Of a DNA stretch of 64,000 nucleotides, positions 1 to 11,933 are shown in pieces (the stretch's first letter is position 1; every line of letters starts with the position of its first letter). The DNA lies in contig BQMF02000095.1 of the NCBI GenBank assembly GCA_027922465.2, positions 930,001 to 994,000 of the forward strand, in the 5' to 3' direction. This stretch comes from Turritopsis dohrnii (taxonomy: Eukaryota > Cnidaria > Hydrozoa > Anthoathecata > Oceaniidae). Position numbers and translations under genes: made by a program. The notes beneath the pieces are model-generated. The model worked only from the letters and a program-made list of their open reading frames with translations, was not told the DNA's origin and made no database searches.

Positions 1-330
1 CTCGAGAACCAATAGGGATAACTGACGTTTTTTAGGGTCAGTGACACGAGTAATGGAGTGACGCAACATTTGGTCCTAAATTTTATTTGGTACTGCGGAT
101 ATGACGTCATCACAATCTTTGACCGATGATATCTCTGCAACGGTTGGTCGTAGCGAAACAATCCCATACATTTTTTTGATCAGTTTTTCAAGCTCTACAA
201 CATGGGTACACTTTTGAGTTGCGATTCCATGATTTCTTTTTTCGTCACGGGGTACGTACACGGGAGTGGTGGATTTGACCTAAAGTTTTCGAAGTTAAGT
301 TCGGTAAAAAGGTTTTACCCGGGATACTAG
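1..330 (+). mobile_element. Helitron family 2, 3' part (starts before window)
   Basis: The sequence ends with a hairpin (GGTAAAA, 3-4 nt loop, TTTTACC) followed by CGGGATACTAG and then T. This is the layout of a Helitron 3' terminus: subterminal hairpin, CTRR, insertion before T. The body shares a motif around ACTGACGTTTTTT with 566-893 and, inverted, with 43.7-44.4 kb. There is no coding capacity, so this is a non-autonomous copy whose 5' end lies outside the window. Confidence 0.75.
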
Positions 331-893
331 TAATTATACTAATTCGCATTTGTGCATACCACTTTTATTTTAGAGAGTGACATATTTGTTTAATTTTTAC
401 GGTCATCATCCTCTTATGTGCGCGTAAAACCACGTAGATGCGAGAGACACTTTTTTCACGATCATTCCAAAAGCACGTGGCATCATTTGACGTCAGTTTT
501 TTTATGATCACGGGGAATCATTGCATTGCATCCCCAATCGAACGCGACGTTTTGGGGAAATATCTCGAGAACCAATAGGGATAACTGACGTTTTTTGGGG
601 TTCGCGATACGGGTGAACGGGAGACGCAAAATTTGGGCCCAAATTTTATTTGGTACTGCGGCTATGACGTCATCGAAATCTTTGATCGGCGATATCTCTG
701 CAACGGTTGATTGTAGCGAAACGATCCCATACATTCTTTTGCTCAGTATTTCGAGCTCTACAACATGGGTGCACTTTTGAGTTGCGATTTGATGACTTAT
801 TTTTTCGTCACGGGGCACGTACACAGGAATGGTGGATTTGACCTAATGTTTTCGAAGTTAAGTTCGGTAAAAAGTTTTTACCCGGGATACTAG
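331..893 (+). mobile_element. Non-autonomous Helitron (family 2), unit 2 of + array
   Basis: It begins directly after the CTAG of the preceding unit and ends in the same hairpin plus CGGGATACTAG (CTAG at 890-893). The 5' start (TAATTATACTAATTCGC) resembles the TCTTATTATACTAATTCGC start of the units at 55.1 and 57.3 kb, with the second base changed. It is 563 bp with no convincing ORF. It lies head to tail with its neighbours. Confidence 0.75.
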
Positions 894-1823
894 TCTATAT
901 ACTAATTACGAGTGTGCATCCGCTTTTTTCACGCGTTCACTCTCTAAAATTTCGGGGCTTTCTGCGACCATTTATTCATAAAAGTGTGCCAGACCACGGT
1001 TAATATTTTTCTACGATTAGTATAAGGAAAGATACCTTTACATTGCATTTTGATCGTTTCAATTGTTTTGATTGTTCGCGAGATGAAGAAACAAAAGACA
1101 ACAACGAAAGTTTATTAAGATTTATTAATGTTTTTAGGGTAAGTACGCTTTAGAACTTTTTTGTTTGTTTGTTTTGTTTTTCTTATAGTCATTACTTTTC
1201 AAATAATATGCGATTGAAGAAATGAATATCATGGTTTTTAATCATGACGTTCTGGGTTCGTAAAGAAGATCGCAATTGTATACAATTCACATTTTGACAC
1301 TTTTACGACTTTCACGTTTGGCTTTTATTTACATTGGGGTTTGGATTCCATGAACAGTTACAGCGATTTGAATCTTTTTGTTGTTTACCTGTACGCACAA
1401 TTTATTTTTACTACTGCATCTCATATCGTGAAAGATTTATTATGAATATTTTGATGTGTTTCAGATCTTCTGATAAAAAATTTTTCTGTTCATAATTCCA
1501 GTGTTGAACTAAAAATGCTTTAGCCGGAATACCTAGAGATTTTTAATTAAAAGTGTGAAGAGTGTTTTTTATATTTTTTAGAGTTCAGCAATACAGTTAG
1601 AACTTCCAAATTTGATCTCTCTAAATTTATGGATCGAATTTTATGGTACCTGCACCTTCTGTTTCATTTTCTTAAGGTAAGGGTTTAGGGAATTAGAGAG
1701 AGTCTACAGTACTTACAACACTGATGCACTTTCTGTTCGTTATTCTGTGATTTAATTTTTCCTAACCATTTTTTGAGACGTCAGAATTAAAACCTGTAAA
1801 AATTGTTTTACACGGGATACTAG
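894..1823 (+). mobile_element. Non-autonomous Helitron (family 2), unit 3 of + array
   Basis: The start TCTATATACTAATTACG directly abuts the CTAG of unit 2. The end at 1820-1823 is CTAG preceded by a degraded hairpin (GTAAAA, ATTG, TTTTAC) and CGGGATA. At 930 bp it has no credible coding region. It is the last unit of the + array; the sequence after it is unrelated AT-rich repeat. Confidence 0.65.
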
Positions 1824-1859
1824 TATATATATAACCTCTTTCACATTTTTAGGCATATG

Positions 1860-3490
1860 GTCTTTTATTTTTCATTTTTCAGCAGATTTTGCAGAAATCC
1901 GTTTGCCTGTTAGGGCATCTTGTATTTTTTTTCTGCTGTCCAAACCTAGCGGTTTTTTGAAAATTCATGCGTGCTTTTACATGAAACCAAAACGCCGTAC
2001 AACGCATGTCACACAGCGAAGAAACCCTTTTAGATCTACAAGTTTCTTTGGTCGATATTAAATGTCCTCCTCAGCTCCAACATCAAAAATGTGGGTCTAC
2101 TGATGTTTTAATGTAATGTTTTAATGTTTGATGATATATAATATTTTAATGTTTTTAAAGGGATCCTGTGATGAAAAATTATTTTTTGGGGCATGATAGA
2201 GTTCAAAAAGTTGCTTAACAAGTCTTTTTACAGTTTTTGAAAATTTCCTCTCCTTCGCTGATATTTCAATTTAAAAATATCAAATTATGCAACGCATAAT
2301 TATGATGTCATAGGAGAGTGTGCTGTTGATGTGTGTAACTTTTGAAATTATTACTAAATATTCTTAGTTCATACTTCATCATATCATTTCACTTAGAATT
2401 CTTGATCCACTTACTAAAGTTCAAAGATGTAATATTCATTAAAAGCAATGAGAAATTTCAACTACTCACTTATTACATCATAATTATGCGTTGAATAAAT
2501 CAAATAAGATCTTGAAATTGAGATATCTCGAAAACAACAAAGAATTATAAAAAACTGTAAAAAGACTTGTTAATCAACTTTTAGAGCTCTATCGTGTCCC
2601 AAAAAATAATTTTTCATCACAGAATCCCTTTAAGTTTATCGGTGGTGTATACGTAAATGCAATGAAGTTTCGCATAGTGTCGATTACAGTTCTGCAATAC
2701 CTCTAGGTGCATATGTAATCAGAATTGAGAAGATTGATAATATATATCAAATGTTTAAAGTTTATGATTTACGTTTGTAATCGCTACTGTGTGACATCTG
2801 TGACATCTGTTAAGATCAATATAAGCTGATTTTGTACTCCCAAAAGAAGGGATGTTTTATGTCATTCAGATGTAATTTAGTTTATCGGTGGTTTATATGT
2901 ATATGTAATGAAGTTTTGCATAGTGTCAATACAGTTTTGCAATGCCACTGGGTGAATATGTAATCAGAAATGTAATGTTATGTTGTAAAAATCATTCACC
3001 CTTTCTTAAATTTCCTAATGATCTTTTTAAACTGATCATGAATTTCAACTTAGATGAATAATGTAAGTGCATGCCATATTGTTAATCAAACTAAAACAGA
3101 AATTTCTGGTTTGAGTTAGCTATATATGTATCTATATATTGATTTTAGTCGATATGAATGTATTGTGCATGATGATCAAAATTTATATGTTCTTGGAAAA
3201 ATGTTTTGAGTTTATGAGTTATGAGCATACTCATTAAGATATCTGAAATGATCCATATATTGTTTACATTATTTTGTATCAACAAACATGTCGTTCAGTA
3301 TTTTGTTTCGCATTGTGTCAATTTTGCCTTCAAAATGTCCTGAGAAGCACGTAATTAGGAATGTAGGATAGTAGAAATTATTCAACAATTCAATGATTCA
3401 AAATCATTCAAGTTTCAAGAATGCTATTATAGTATTTCATTTTTCAAATTTGCATTTTTCAACTGATAAGGGCATCTTGTTTCGATTTCT
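1860..3490 (+). repeat. Diverged dispersed repeat with hairpin + CTTGTT end
   Basis: Two blocks ending in GGGCATCTTGT (about 1866-1922 and 3400-3480) match the end of a second diverged copy near 10480-10552. Between them, two imperfect units (about 2636-2735 and 2882-2975) start with TTTATCGGTGGT and run about 246 bp apart. A MITE (2159-2631) is inserted. No ORF is supported, and the class is not recognised. Confidence 0.5.
2159..2631. mobile_element. Foldback/TIR MITE
   Basis: A 473 bp element has inverted ends of about 77 bp. The left end starts AGGGATCCTGTGATGAA and the right end is its imperfect reverse complement. TTAA flanks both ends (2155-2158 and 2632-2635). A second internal inverted pair (near 2289 and 2477, core CATAATTATG) makes most of the element palindromic. 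A TTAA TSD suggests a piggyBac-type origin, but TA also fits, so the superfamily is open. Confidence 0.7.
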
Positions 3491-3750
3491 AACCAGTATC
3501 TTCTCCACCCTTGTTTTGAACTCGACACTGATTATACTGATCAAGATGTCGTGCTACTCATCGCAAAGTGCGCTGATGGACCCACACGACATGTCACAGA
3601 GATTGCAAAAAATAAAAATAAGACAGCTATAATTTTCAACATTGTGTTTCACTTAGCATGTTAATTTTACTTTTTCTCGCTAATACTGAGTCCTGACCGA
3701 TTGATTTAAGCATTTTATACCCTCTACACAAAATCACTTTGTGTAAGTTT

Positions 3751-3822
3751 GCGACACTTACTGTTGAATTGCGACACTTACTGGCAATTTTGCGACATTT
3801 ACTGGCGATTGCGGCATTTACT
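3751..3822. repeat. Short tandem repeat, about 4 x 20 bp
   Basis: Four degenerate units based on GCGACATTTACTGGC follow one another. They sit in otherwise featureless AT-rich sequence. The overlapping reading frame only reflects the repeat. Confidence 0.6.
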
Positions 3823-4029
3823 TGCAGTACACACCCCAATAGCAAATACTAAACAAAGGCAATGGCCACCAAATAAATTGACATATAAACTAAATTAAGA
3901 AATTAAGATAATAAAAAAAAAAATGGTTTGAGTATGAGAAACAAAACTTCTGGAGAGAGAGAGCCTAGATGTTATATTTTTCAAGGAAGAATTTTGTGGT
4001 TAAGGCTTTTAGTTGAGAATAGTTTAGTA

Positions 4030-4360
4030 AAGCTAGCTAAAGCTAGATTTGGGTATTGACTTTGTAAATGATTCCAGCAATAAATTGATTGAAATTGAAG
4101 CAATTCCAAATGCTTGAGTTTTTACTGAAGGTTGATGTAGGTGCCCATGAGAGTTATCTCTGTTGTTGAAAATATGGGAGAGTTTAGTGTAATTTAAAGT
4201 ACTATGAACGTTAGGAGGGAGTTTAAGATTCAAGGCTTGATGAATAAATGGATGGTGTAGTGGTTAGTACCTTTGAGGATTCGGACAGCAGCCTTTGGCA
4301 ATAAGAAGATGCGTTTAGTATTTGTTGTCTCACGCTGACCCCAAGTTTGACAAGCATAGT
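4030..4360 (-). pseudogene. LINE C-terminal fragment (minus)
   Basis: Read on the minus strand, 4360-4240 gives fragments such as YACQTWGQ and AVRILKG. The stretch 4233-4033 gives a region resembling the C-terminus of CR1/Jockey-type LINE polyproteins (LPPNV, a degraded YNTR-like region, a G-x-ASI block). Stops and frameshifts separate the pieces. It points away from the + strand LINE remnant that starts just downstream, so these are two separate insertions or an inversion. Confidence 0.5.
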
Positions 4361-4375
4361 GTAGATGTGACGAAA

Positions 4376-5092
4376 AGATCAAAGATCACTTAAAATCTCA
4401 TATTTCTGATGTAAGTCGCTCAAACAAGCATATTTTCATTTCTGGGGACCTAAATCTAAATTTGTTAGATTATACAAACAAAAAAATTAAAGATTTCACA
4501 AATAATCATTATAATCAAAACGGTTTATTTTCTGGTGTAATACAGACTGATCTGACCGATCATTTTCCAACCTTTCTGTTAATGAAGGACATAATTAAAG
4601 ACACATCTTACACATCTACAACTATTTCAAATCGCTTTATCAATAAAAGATCAATATCCTATTTTCGAGATCTTCTCCTTGAGATGAACTGGGAATTAAT
4701 TCAGGAATCCAGTGGTCTGGATTGCACATATGAGTTATTTTTGAAACTGTTTTCTATACAGTATGACAAAGCGTTTCCAGTAAAAGAGTTCAACCTGATG
4801 CCAAAAAGTCTCCTCAGCCCATGGATAACGCCGGGTTTACTTAAATCATCAAAAAGAAAACCAAGACGAAAAATTTCTAAAGAGCAAAACATACAGAAAT
4901 GAAAGTAAATATAATGCTTACAAAAATCTATTTGATAAAATTCTAAAAAAGAATATTACTCAAAATTATTGATCCAAAATAGTGCGAATACCAAGAAAAA
5001 CGTGGGGCGTTATCAAGGAAATTTTAAGGAAAACAAAAACTTCGAAAAGTAGCTTACCAAAATTTATTGAAGCTAATAAAAAACTTGTATAT
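4376..5092 (+). pseudogene. LINE remnant: endonuclease and linker (5' part)
   Basis: Translation gives the APE-type endonuclease motif ISGDLNLNLLDY, then a DHFPTF block corresponding to the SDH region. An Asn/Lys-rich linker follows with the KTWGVIKEI motif typical of the segment between endonuclease and reverse transcriptase (RT) in CR1/Jockey-like LINEs. Part of the endonuclease is deleted and a stop lies near 4970. The frame breaks at 5092 and resumes at 8008, after the inserted element. Confidence 0.65.
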
Positions 5093-6024
5093 GTGACCAT
5101 CCAGGTGATTTTGATAACAAACGACAAAACGTTATATATATAACATTTTATGGTTAAAAAGAACAAAAGAAATAACGATATTTATCGTTCTTCTGCAACG
5201 TTAATACGATACTCAAGTAAGGTTATAATGTTATCACTGAAACGATAATATAGTTTTTGTAACGTTATAATCTTAATCAGTAACGTTATAACGTTTTATC
5301 GTTATAGTTATAACGATATCATTGTTTGCCAAATAAATTCGTCTCCTGTTTATTAGAAAACACATGACAGACAACAGAACAGGAATTGCACTTTAAAATT
5401 ATGCCAATTATCTTTCAAAGAATAAATAATCTAATGAGTTTATTACAGTTGATATTGTTTGCGAATAAATTCGTCTCTTGTTTAAAAACACACGACAGAA
5501 AACACCCAGAATATTGCGATTTAAAACTTATCCCGTTTATGTTACATAGAAAAAATAATCTCCTGAATTTATTGCAGCTGGTAAAAATTTAGTTTAGAAA
5601 AACAGGGAAAAAAATCAATTTAACAATATACCTTGTATTTCAAAAAAGATGTATTTTCACTCAGGGAAAGTTTTCAACTGATATTTCCTTTTTGTGAAAC
5701 TTTTTTTAGATCGCAACAACATTAATACTTTTGTTAAGATCTTGGAGGCCGCATACATACTCCTTATGGGAAATTTCTTAAATTTGGCTTCATGCTATCT
5801 ATGAGAAAAACATTAGGAAGATCCTTTATTTGCATTGCATTGCATCTACATTTTCAAAAACATTCGAATACATACCGACTGTATGTAAACATTCGATATT
5901 CGATATGAACTCTCTGATGCTTTGGCTGAAATCACGTTTTTGTTTTATATAGTTATCTTGTTTTGTTTGATAGCATTGTAAATAAAAGAATTTTCTAAGC
6001 AGGGACGTAGCAAAGTGTTTTGAC

Positions 6025-6026
<2 letters not shown>

Positions 6027-6058
<32 letters not shown>
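6027..6058 (+). repeat. Poly-G tract (32 G)
   Basis: A run of 32 guanines lies just inside the left end of the nested hAT element. Its mirror at the right end is an interrupted GGGGGGG/CCCCCC segment at 7545-7573. On the complementary strand the tract spells a polyproline ORF with no biological meaning. Run length may be affected by assembly. Confidence 0.9.
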
Positions 6059-6318
6059 CTGAACATGTTTAGTATCTAAGGAGGCCCCGGGCGAAGAAAA
6101 TTTTTCAATTTTACAACCCCTAGATTGCTTATTTGAGCACTGAAAATCAAGATTTTTCATACTTTAACCTATGTTTTTTGAACTTATTTTCACCGGAATT
6201 CGGAGCTACTTTCACTAATTTGACAGGTAAAGGACTAGAAAAATGTTTTATTTTTTGTATGTATTCACTTTGACCATAAAATAAAAATTACAATACATAT
6301 ATTATGTTAGGCTGTGAT

Positions 6319-7400
6319 TCAAACATCGGTTTGCGTTGCACATTCTCTTGTAAATGTAATTTCAGGGACTTTACCGTAATCTAAATTGCTAAAAATACCG
6401 AATTCGTTTCTCCTCCTTTGATTGGCACTCACAAAGTTGTTGCCGATTTCAACAAAATCCAGATCATTTAGTCGATCTTTGTGATCTTTTGCAGAAAAGA
6501 TTCTTTTGCTCTCGGCATTTGTTGCTGGTGCTACCATGATAAGTTTCATGAGGATAACCACCTGACTGATAAAGTTCCTCCTAGAGCTCATTTCCCTTGC
6601 TTGTTTAAACACACTATGCATTGTTAAAGGTTCTTTAAAAACTGATGGCAGTAGCTCCAGCTGGGTTGTTAAAGATACCGGATCGATGTCATCATGGTAC
6701 AGATCAGCAAATGACACCTGACCATTCTTCAAAACTGGTCTCGTCATCTCGCTTTTGAAGTCATCTCCTTTAATTGCATACAAAATGATATTTTGCATGG
6801 CTGCGTACATTTGATAATCAGGTTGATCGAACCGTTCAGTTATGGCATTAATGACAAAATCGTAGCTTTCTAAATACATTTGCTGGTACATTTCTTTAAC
6901 AGAGCCATGATGAAAGTCGGTTCTATTTTCATCATAACGTTGAGGCATTCATTCTTTTCTTGGGAGAACTGGCTCATCAATACCTAACTTTTCCATTTTC
7001 TGTTTGGTCAATTCCCAAAACTTATGATTTGAGCGATCTTTCCTAAGGACTTCCAAAACGAGCTTTGCGAGTTCTTGAGCTTCCACAGCTGACATTTCAC
7101 TGGTTTGCAAAGTTGAACTAAGGTTATCAGTTTGTTTAAGTAGCTTTCCCCCGAGATAACATTCATTCTTTGGGTCTGCACGTAACTGCTTCAGCATAGT
7201 TTCATGTTGTGGAGAGTTTTTTACAAGTTTGACGATCTCAAACGCACAAGAAAAAGCGTTCTTTAAGCAAGAAACTTGGCTGCAAGCATCTTTTACTGCC
7301 AAATTCAGAGCATGGCCATAGCAGTGGGTAAATAGAGCTTTTTCATTTGTGCTTTTAAAACGAGTTGCTACTCCTGTCTTTTTTTAATCATGTGCAATAT
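6319..7400 (-). pseudogene. hAT transposase, C-terminal part, broken
   Basis: Minus-strand frames give THCYGHALNLAV (upstream of 7302), then a long RNase-H-like C-terminal region. They end with the hATC dimerisation block (motif NAESKRIFSAKDHKDRL, near 6500), characteristic of ZMYM1-like hAT proteins. An in-frame TGA at 6949-6951, immediately followed by ATG, splits the frame, and another stop lies near 7385. The N-terminal zinc finger and first catalytic region are absent. This is a dead transposase. Confidence 0.8.
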
Positions 7401-8007
7401 CCAATGGTTTCTTTGTTTTATCACATACTTGTTATTACGAAAGGATGGGAGTGCTAATGTCATTGCCTTTGGAGATCTTTTGATGAGTTGTGAGTAGAAA
7501 AAAGAAATATAAAAAAAAAAATCAACTATGCTTGACAAAAAAGTTGGGGGGGCTCAAGCCCCCAAGCCCCCCCTAAATCTACGTCCCTGCTAAGATAGTA
7601 CATCCTTCCCTGAAATTCAAAACACACCATCACAGCTACCAGAGAAAGAGTTAGAACTGCATAGGGAAAAACAACCTATTGTATATTAAATTGACCGGAG
7701 AACGAATTAATTGTTTACTTCGGAAATGGAGAAGTCTTCCATTTAGTTTATATCAAAGTGTTGTAAACTGAAAAATCTGAAAGAAATTTCATGGTGATTA
7801 CTTTCGCAAGAACTGCTAGAAACTGTTTTCATAACCGTATAACGTTTTATCGTTATCGTTATTGTTACAGTAACGTTACTTTATGACAACGATATAACGT
7901 TATATCGTTATGCGTAACGATATAACGTTATAAAGTAACGTTATTACAAAAAAGAATATCGTTATGTAACTTATAACGTTTTATCGTTAGTTATCAAAAT
8001 CGGTCAC

Positions 8008-8353
8008 ATATGATAAAAGGGAAATTGCAAGTGCTTTTAATGATTTTTATGCAAGAGTAGGTTGTGATTTAGCTGAAAAAATCCCTGCCTGCAATAAGTC
8101 ACCGATGTTCTTTTTCGAGGACATCATGCAAGAGTCCAACTTGACAGAAACTGAACTACTTGACGCTTTTAAAAGTCTTAAATCCAATAAAAGTCCAGAC
8201 ATCAGCGTAAATGTTATTCAACACACCTTTGATATCATCAAAATTCCCCTATTGCATATTTTTCGACTTTCTCTTAATACAGAGAAATTCCCAAATAGTA
8301 TGAAGATTGCAAAAATCATTCCTAGCTTCAAAGCAGGAGAAGAGAAAACATAT
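8008..8353 (+). pseudogene. LINE remnant: N-terminal part of RT domain
   Basis: This continues the LINE frame interrupted at 5092. Motifs include IASAFNDFYARVG, LKSNKSPDISVNVI and a KIAKIIPSFKAGEE block, matching the segment just before RT motif 1 in CR1/Jockey-like LINEs. The frame stops matching after about 8353, where a different sequence begins, so the palm core is missing. Confidence 0.7.
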
Positions 8354-8579
8354 TTTTGTGCAATTATAAGAGAACGAAATGTAGATGTAGCAACAAAAGT
8401 TACTTTTCGTTCGTTATTATGATTTTTACATCTTCGACATATGATCGTCAGATATGGTAATGACTAACTATGACCATAACATGACGTCGAATAAACGTCA
8501 GCTTTGGTCAGTTTTGGTCGCGACGTTAATGTGACCAAATCCTGACCGTCATTTAAACGTCGAGTGCTTACTGGGATAG
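8354..8579. mobile_element. Insert replacing LINE RT core (possible MITE piece)
   Basis: The segment between two LINE pieces has repeated TGACC/ACGTC words and ends GTGCTTACTGGG. That end resembles the terminus of the 57411-58027 element (CCCAGCGGGCAC). No matching left end was found, so the element is probably truncated. Confidence 0.35.
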
Positions 8580-8629
8580 TTACCTAACCTATTGCAACAT
8601 AGTATAGGCAAGTACCAACCAAACAAAGC

Positions 8630-9020
8630 TTAAAAATTTTATTGCAAACAAAAACACGCTTGCAGGATTATTTACGGTTTCGATCGATTTACACACTCCG
8701 AACCTTTATTTATTAAACTTGGGATTCTTAGTATCTATAAATTAAACATATACCAAGTATTAACCTTCATGTTTAAAAATAAGCTTGAGCTCACCCCAAT
8801 AACTTTCCGTAACCAATTTTCCAGAGTCCAAAGTAAATATAATACTAGATATTCAAGAAATAACTACAAAATTCCTCAAAAACGCCTTAAAGTAACAACC
8901 TTTTCCATCGCCTATCGTGGCTCAGTCCTATGGAACAATATCTTGCTAAATGCAGAAAAGAACACTAGGTCTATTTACCATATCAAAAGATCTGTAAGAA
9001 TAAAGTTGCTTAATAGTGAC
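8630..9020 (+). pseudogene. LINE remnant: C-terminal region
   Basis: The frame reads ALRIITFSDRFTHSEPLFIKL, joined by a frameshift to YNTRYSRNNYKIP and FSIAYRGSVLWNN. This is the typical C-terminal signature of CR1/Jockey-like RTs (ALRxI...YNTR...G..lWN.L). It presumably belongs to the same copy as 4376-8353, with the catalytic middle lost. Confidence 0.7.
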
Positions 9021-9039
9021 ATTTTTCTCATTTTTTTAG

Positions 9040-10560
9040 GCTGTTATATTTCAACAGCGCCTAGCACACCATTTTTGGATTTCTGCGTAAGCAAGAAATA
9101 CTTTACGATCGTCCGTGTTTTTCTGATTTTTTTTTTCATCCTGTCCAAACCGGCGCATATTTGTTTCTCGAATTTCATTGGTTCATACAAATGGCGTGTC
9201 AATTTTTATTGGTGAATGAAGCGCCACTCATGCTAAAGGCTGCTAATTAACTGAGCTTATTGGCTCGATTTTCGCCATGCCATGTGATCATCCGGGTGTT
9301 TTTCGACGCTTTTTTGCACGCTGTTCGCAAAATGGTATACTATCAGCGGTACCGAAGAAACCCACTTAGATTTCCAAAAGTTTATTGATCATTGTGGAAT
9401 ATATTTAAAAGAAGATGTATACTTCCAAAACCGAAAGTAAAGGGTAGAAAATTTATAATTTATCTTTCAATGATTCTACTGTGTTCATTCTTTTCTAAAA
9501 ACAAGTTTTCTAAAAACAAGTTTGCAATGATTTGTAAAAACAGTGTGTGAAAAAGGAATGCTTTCGTTTCTTGGAAATTGTTTGCAATTCTTATAAGCCT
9601 TTCCAAATACAAAAGACTGTTTGTTTCATGTGTGGGCTGTAATGCTTTTTAAGCTCTGGATACGTACAGCTCAGCTCAGTTTCCTCTTCAGTTCCAACAA
9701 CAAGAATATCTGTCTAACACCTCTGCTTGCATCATTTTATGTTTGACATTTCTCTAGCTGCTTTTTTAGATTATTTACTTGTATAGTTCTTGGCTGTATT
9801 ATCAATGTCTTGAATTAGGAATGGGGACTTACTATTTATGATAGAAAACTGAAATATCTTTACTGTCAGTAAATTCAAATAAATGGCGGACATCCCTTTT
9901 TAACACAAATTTCTGCTTTCAGTTATGTTTGCTAATTTTGGTAAGTTTGGGTCATATTTTTCATAATCCAAATCTTTGTTTACTTTTTGTGTTTGGGAAG
10001 TCTTTTCGTAATTAAGAAGATTGACCGCATATATTGAAAGACTTACGTAATCACTGTGATGATATCTGAAAGAATGTATTTAATTTAATGTTATTTTGTT
10101 CATTAAGTTTATATGCAGTTACGTACGTTTTGTATTGTGTCAGTTATACTTTCATAATGGTCTGGGGTGTATGCATAATTAAAAATTTAACTTTTTTAGG
10201 TTTCTGTATAAAATTTTATAATACTTACTTTTTGAAATTTAGTTCAGGTACTGCATGTTTGTAAATTAACAATATGGCAATGACATATTGTTAATCAAAC
10301 TTAAGCACAAATTCTTTTTTTCAGTTGTGTATGTTGATTTTTTAGGTATGTATGGATGTATTTTGCATGATCTAAATCTATGATTTACTTTTTGTGCTTG
10401 TGATTTAGTAATTCTGTTAGGAAGATTCACAAGAAATTTAATATATATTTTGGAAATGATTCAACCTTTACTAAATTTCAAGAACGTCATAGTATTTCTT
10501 TTTTCATAATTCAGCTGATTTTGCAGAAATCCTTATGCCTGTAAGGGCATCTTGTTATCT
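9040..10560 (+). repeat. Second diverged copy of the 1860-3490 repeat
   Basis: It shares scattered blocks with 1860-3490 in the same order: CCTGTCCAAACC, GAAGAAACCCACTTAGAT, CTCTTCAGTTCCAAC, and the end block CAGCTGATTTTGCAGAAATC with GGGCATCTTGTT. It is AT-rich and strongly diverged, with no supported coding sequence. Confidence 0.5.
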
Positions 10561-10739
10561 TTCATTTGTTTTTCATTTTCACTTTTACATTGGTTTTTTC
10601 CTTTTCATTTCACACTGCACATACGTTTTCCTTTTGCTAGTAAATATCTCTGCCCAGATAGGTATTTTGTTTTCATGTTTTTGTATATTATTATATTATT
10701 AGTAGTATATTGAAAAAGTAAACTAGTTATTATTACACG

Positions 10740-11450
10740 GGGCTTGATGATAAGGCACTTCTGCCTTCTGCTTGCTCCAGCTATTATATGCGATTATATT
10801 TGAGATTTGTATATGATATTGGCGAAATGAAAATAAATAAAATAGCATGATAGATAGAGATGAAGGTACGTTTGGGTACATAATGTCTTAATTTACATAG
10901 TGCTCTGCGCAGCCTAATTGCAAGGGTACTGACATGTTGGCGCCAGTTGAGATTTTCATCAAGGATCACACCAAGATATTTAATATGTGAAGAGGGGTAA
11001 AGTTTTCTACCACGAATTTTTATCTCCAGGTCATAGTTGAGAGGTTTTGTTTGGTGTCTAAATAGAATGAATTCAGTTTTGCTTCAGTCGATGACAAAGA
11101 AGTTTCAAATCAATATTAATTATCTCTCGAGTGATTTCAAGGTATTACCAAAATTTAATATTATTAGGAATGGCTAGGTGTAAGTCTTTAATATACAACA
11201 GAAACAGCAGTGGGCCAAGAACCGAGCCTTGAGGAACACCATGGGCAATAAATTTGAAGGTTGACTTGAACAGACTAACTGTTGTCTTGAAGAAAGATAT
11301 GACCTAAACCATAGGTTAGCAATGCCACGGATTCCATAATATGAAAGTTTATGACAGTATTTCATGATCAACAGCATCAAATGCTTTCTGTTGTAAGTCA
11401 GCGAAGACCCCACAGGCAAACTGACCAGACCAACTTGAAATACACGCACA
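10740..11450 (-). pseudogene. LINE RT fragment (minus), truncated
   Basis: Minus-strand pieces read SYYGIRGIANLWFRSYL, a degraded GVPQGSVLGPLLF region, IKYLGVILDENLNWRQHV and LRHYVPKRTF. These are consecutive RT palm/thumb motifs of a Jockey/CR1-like LINE. The YADD segment is missing (small deletion near 11150) and frames change at least twice. The 5' half and endonuclease are absent. Confidence 0.75.
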
Positions 11451-11559
11451 CACAGAAGGAGGAAATCTTCATGTTATGACTGTATATCATAAGTGATCAT
11501 GTGATTATATATTGCTGAGTTCCCCTGCTCATGACTGTATGTAATGATCCTGTGATGCT

Positions 11560-11641
11560 AGGCTAGCTGATTTTGTGTTTTTAGTGTTGGCGCCTGCGGG
11601 TAGCTCCCATTCGACGCTAGCAAGGAAAGCGCTTCAAAGAA
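11560..11641 (+). other. Possible 5' untranslated exon
   Basis: An exon-like stretch ends at 11641 with a canonical donor GTAAGT, 292 bp before the acceptor at 11931-11933. It has no in-frame ATG leading into the coding exon. The upstream limit is arbitrary, because no TATA element or start site could be assigned. Confidence 0.35.
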
Positions 11642-11933
11642 GTAAGTCTTCGATTTCATGAAGATAGTTTTCGAATTTTATGACGGGGGTATAGAAGCAT
11701 TTGAGATACCAGTATTTTACTTGTTAAATCATGCTTTTACTACCCCCTTGTTCGCTAAGTTAGTCGGGTTAGTCACTGGAGTAAAAGACAGAATCACTCT
11801 TATTTTTTTCGGAGGAAAGTATGCAGAGTGTTCCTGATTGAAAGCTTAATTTTTTGCGTTAGGGGGTAACTTAATTTCCAATTATCCTCAAAAACAGGGA
11901 GCTACTACCCTTTTTTATACCCCCTTCTTGCAG

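Larger units (their letters stand above)
6000..7589 (-). mobile_element. hAT-type DNA transposon (nested)
   Basis: The ends are CAGGGACGTAG and its reverse complement, flanked by a 5-bp duplication CTAAG (5995-5999, 7590-7594). Just inside each end are G/C-rich tracts, including 32 consecutive G at 6027-6058. It carries a minus-strand hAT transposase C-terminal half. At 1.6 kb it is far shorter than an intact hAT, so the 5' coding half is deleted. The 5-bp TSD is shorter than the usual 8 bp, but the element at 32374-34986 shows the same size. Confidence 0.75.
5093..8007. mobile_element. TIR element inserted in LINE; host of a nested hAT
   Basis: The ends are GTGACC...GGTCAC. Subterminal inverted sequence (GATTTTGATAAC, then ACGTTATA-rich blocks) occurs at both ends. 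ATAT flanks both sides, and removing the element plus one ATAT restores the LINE codons (KLVYDKRE). Both arms are packed with AACGTTATA palindromes. Without the nested hAT it is about 1.3 kb and non-coding, so non-autonomous. Superfamily unknown. Confidence 0.75.

Noticed and set aside
3393..3632. 79-residue ORF in the left repeat region
   Set aside because: Lies in a diverged dispersed repeat end and has no conserved counterpart in the 10.5 kb copy.
5945..6160. Polyproline ORF on the minus strand
   Set aside because: It is only the complement of the 32-G tract plus flanking non-coding sequence.
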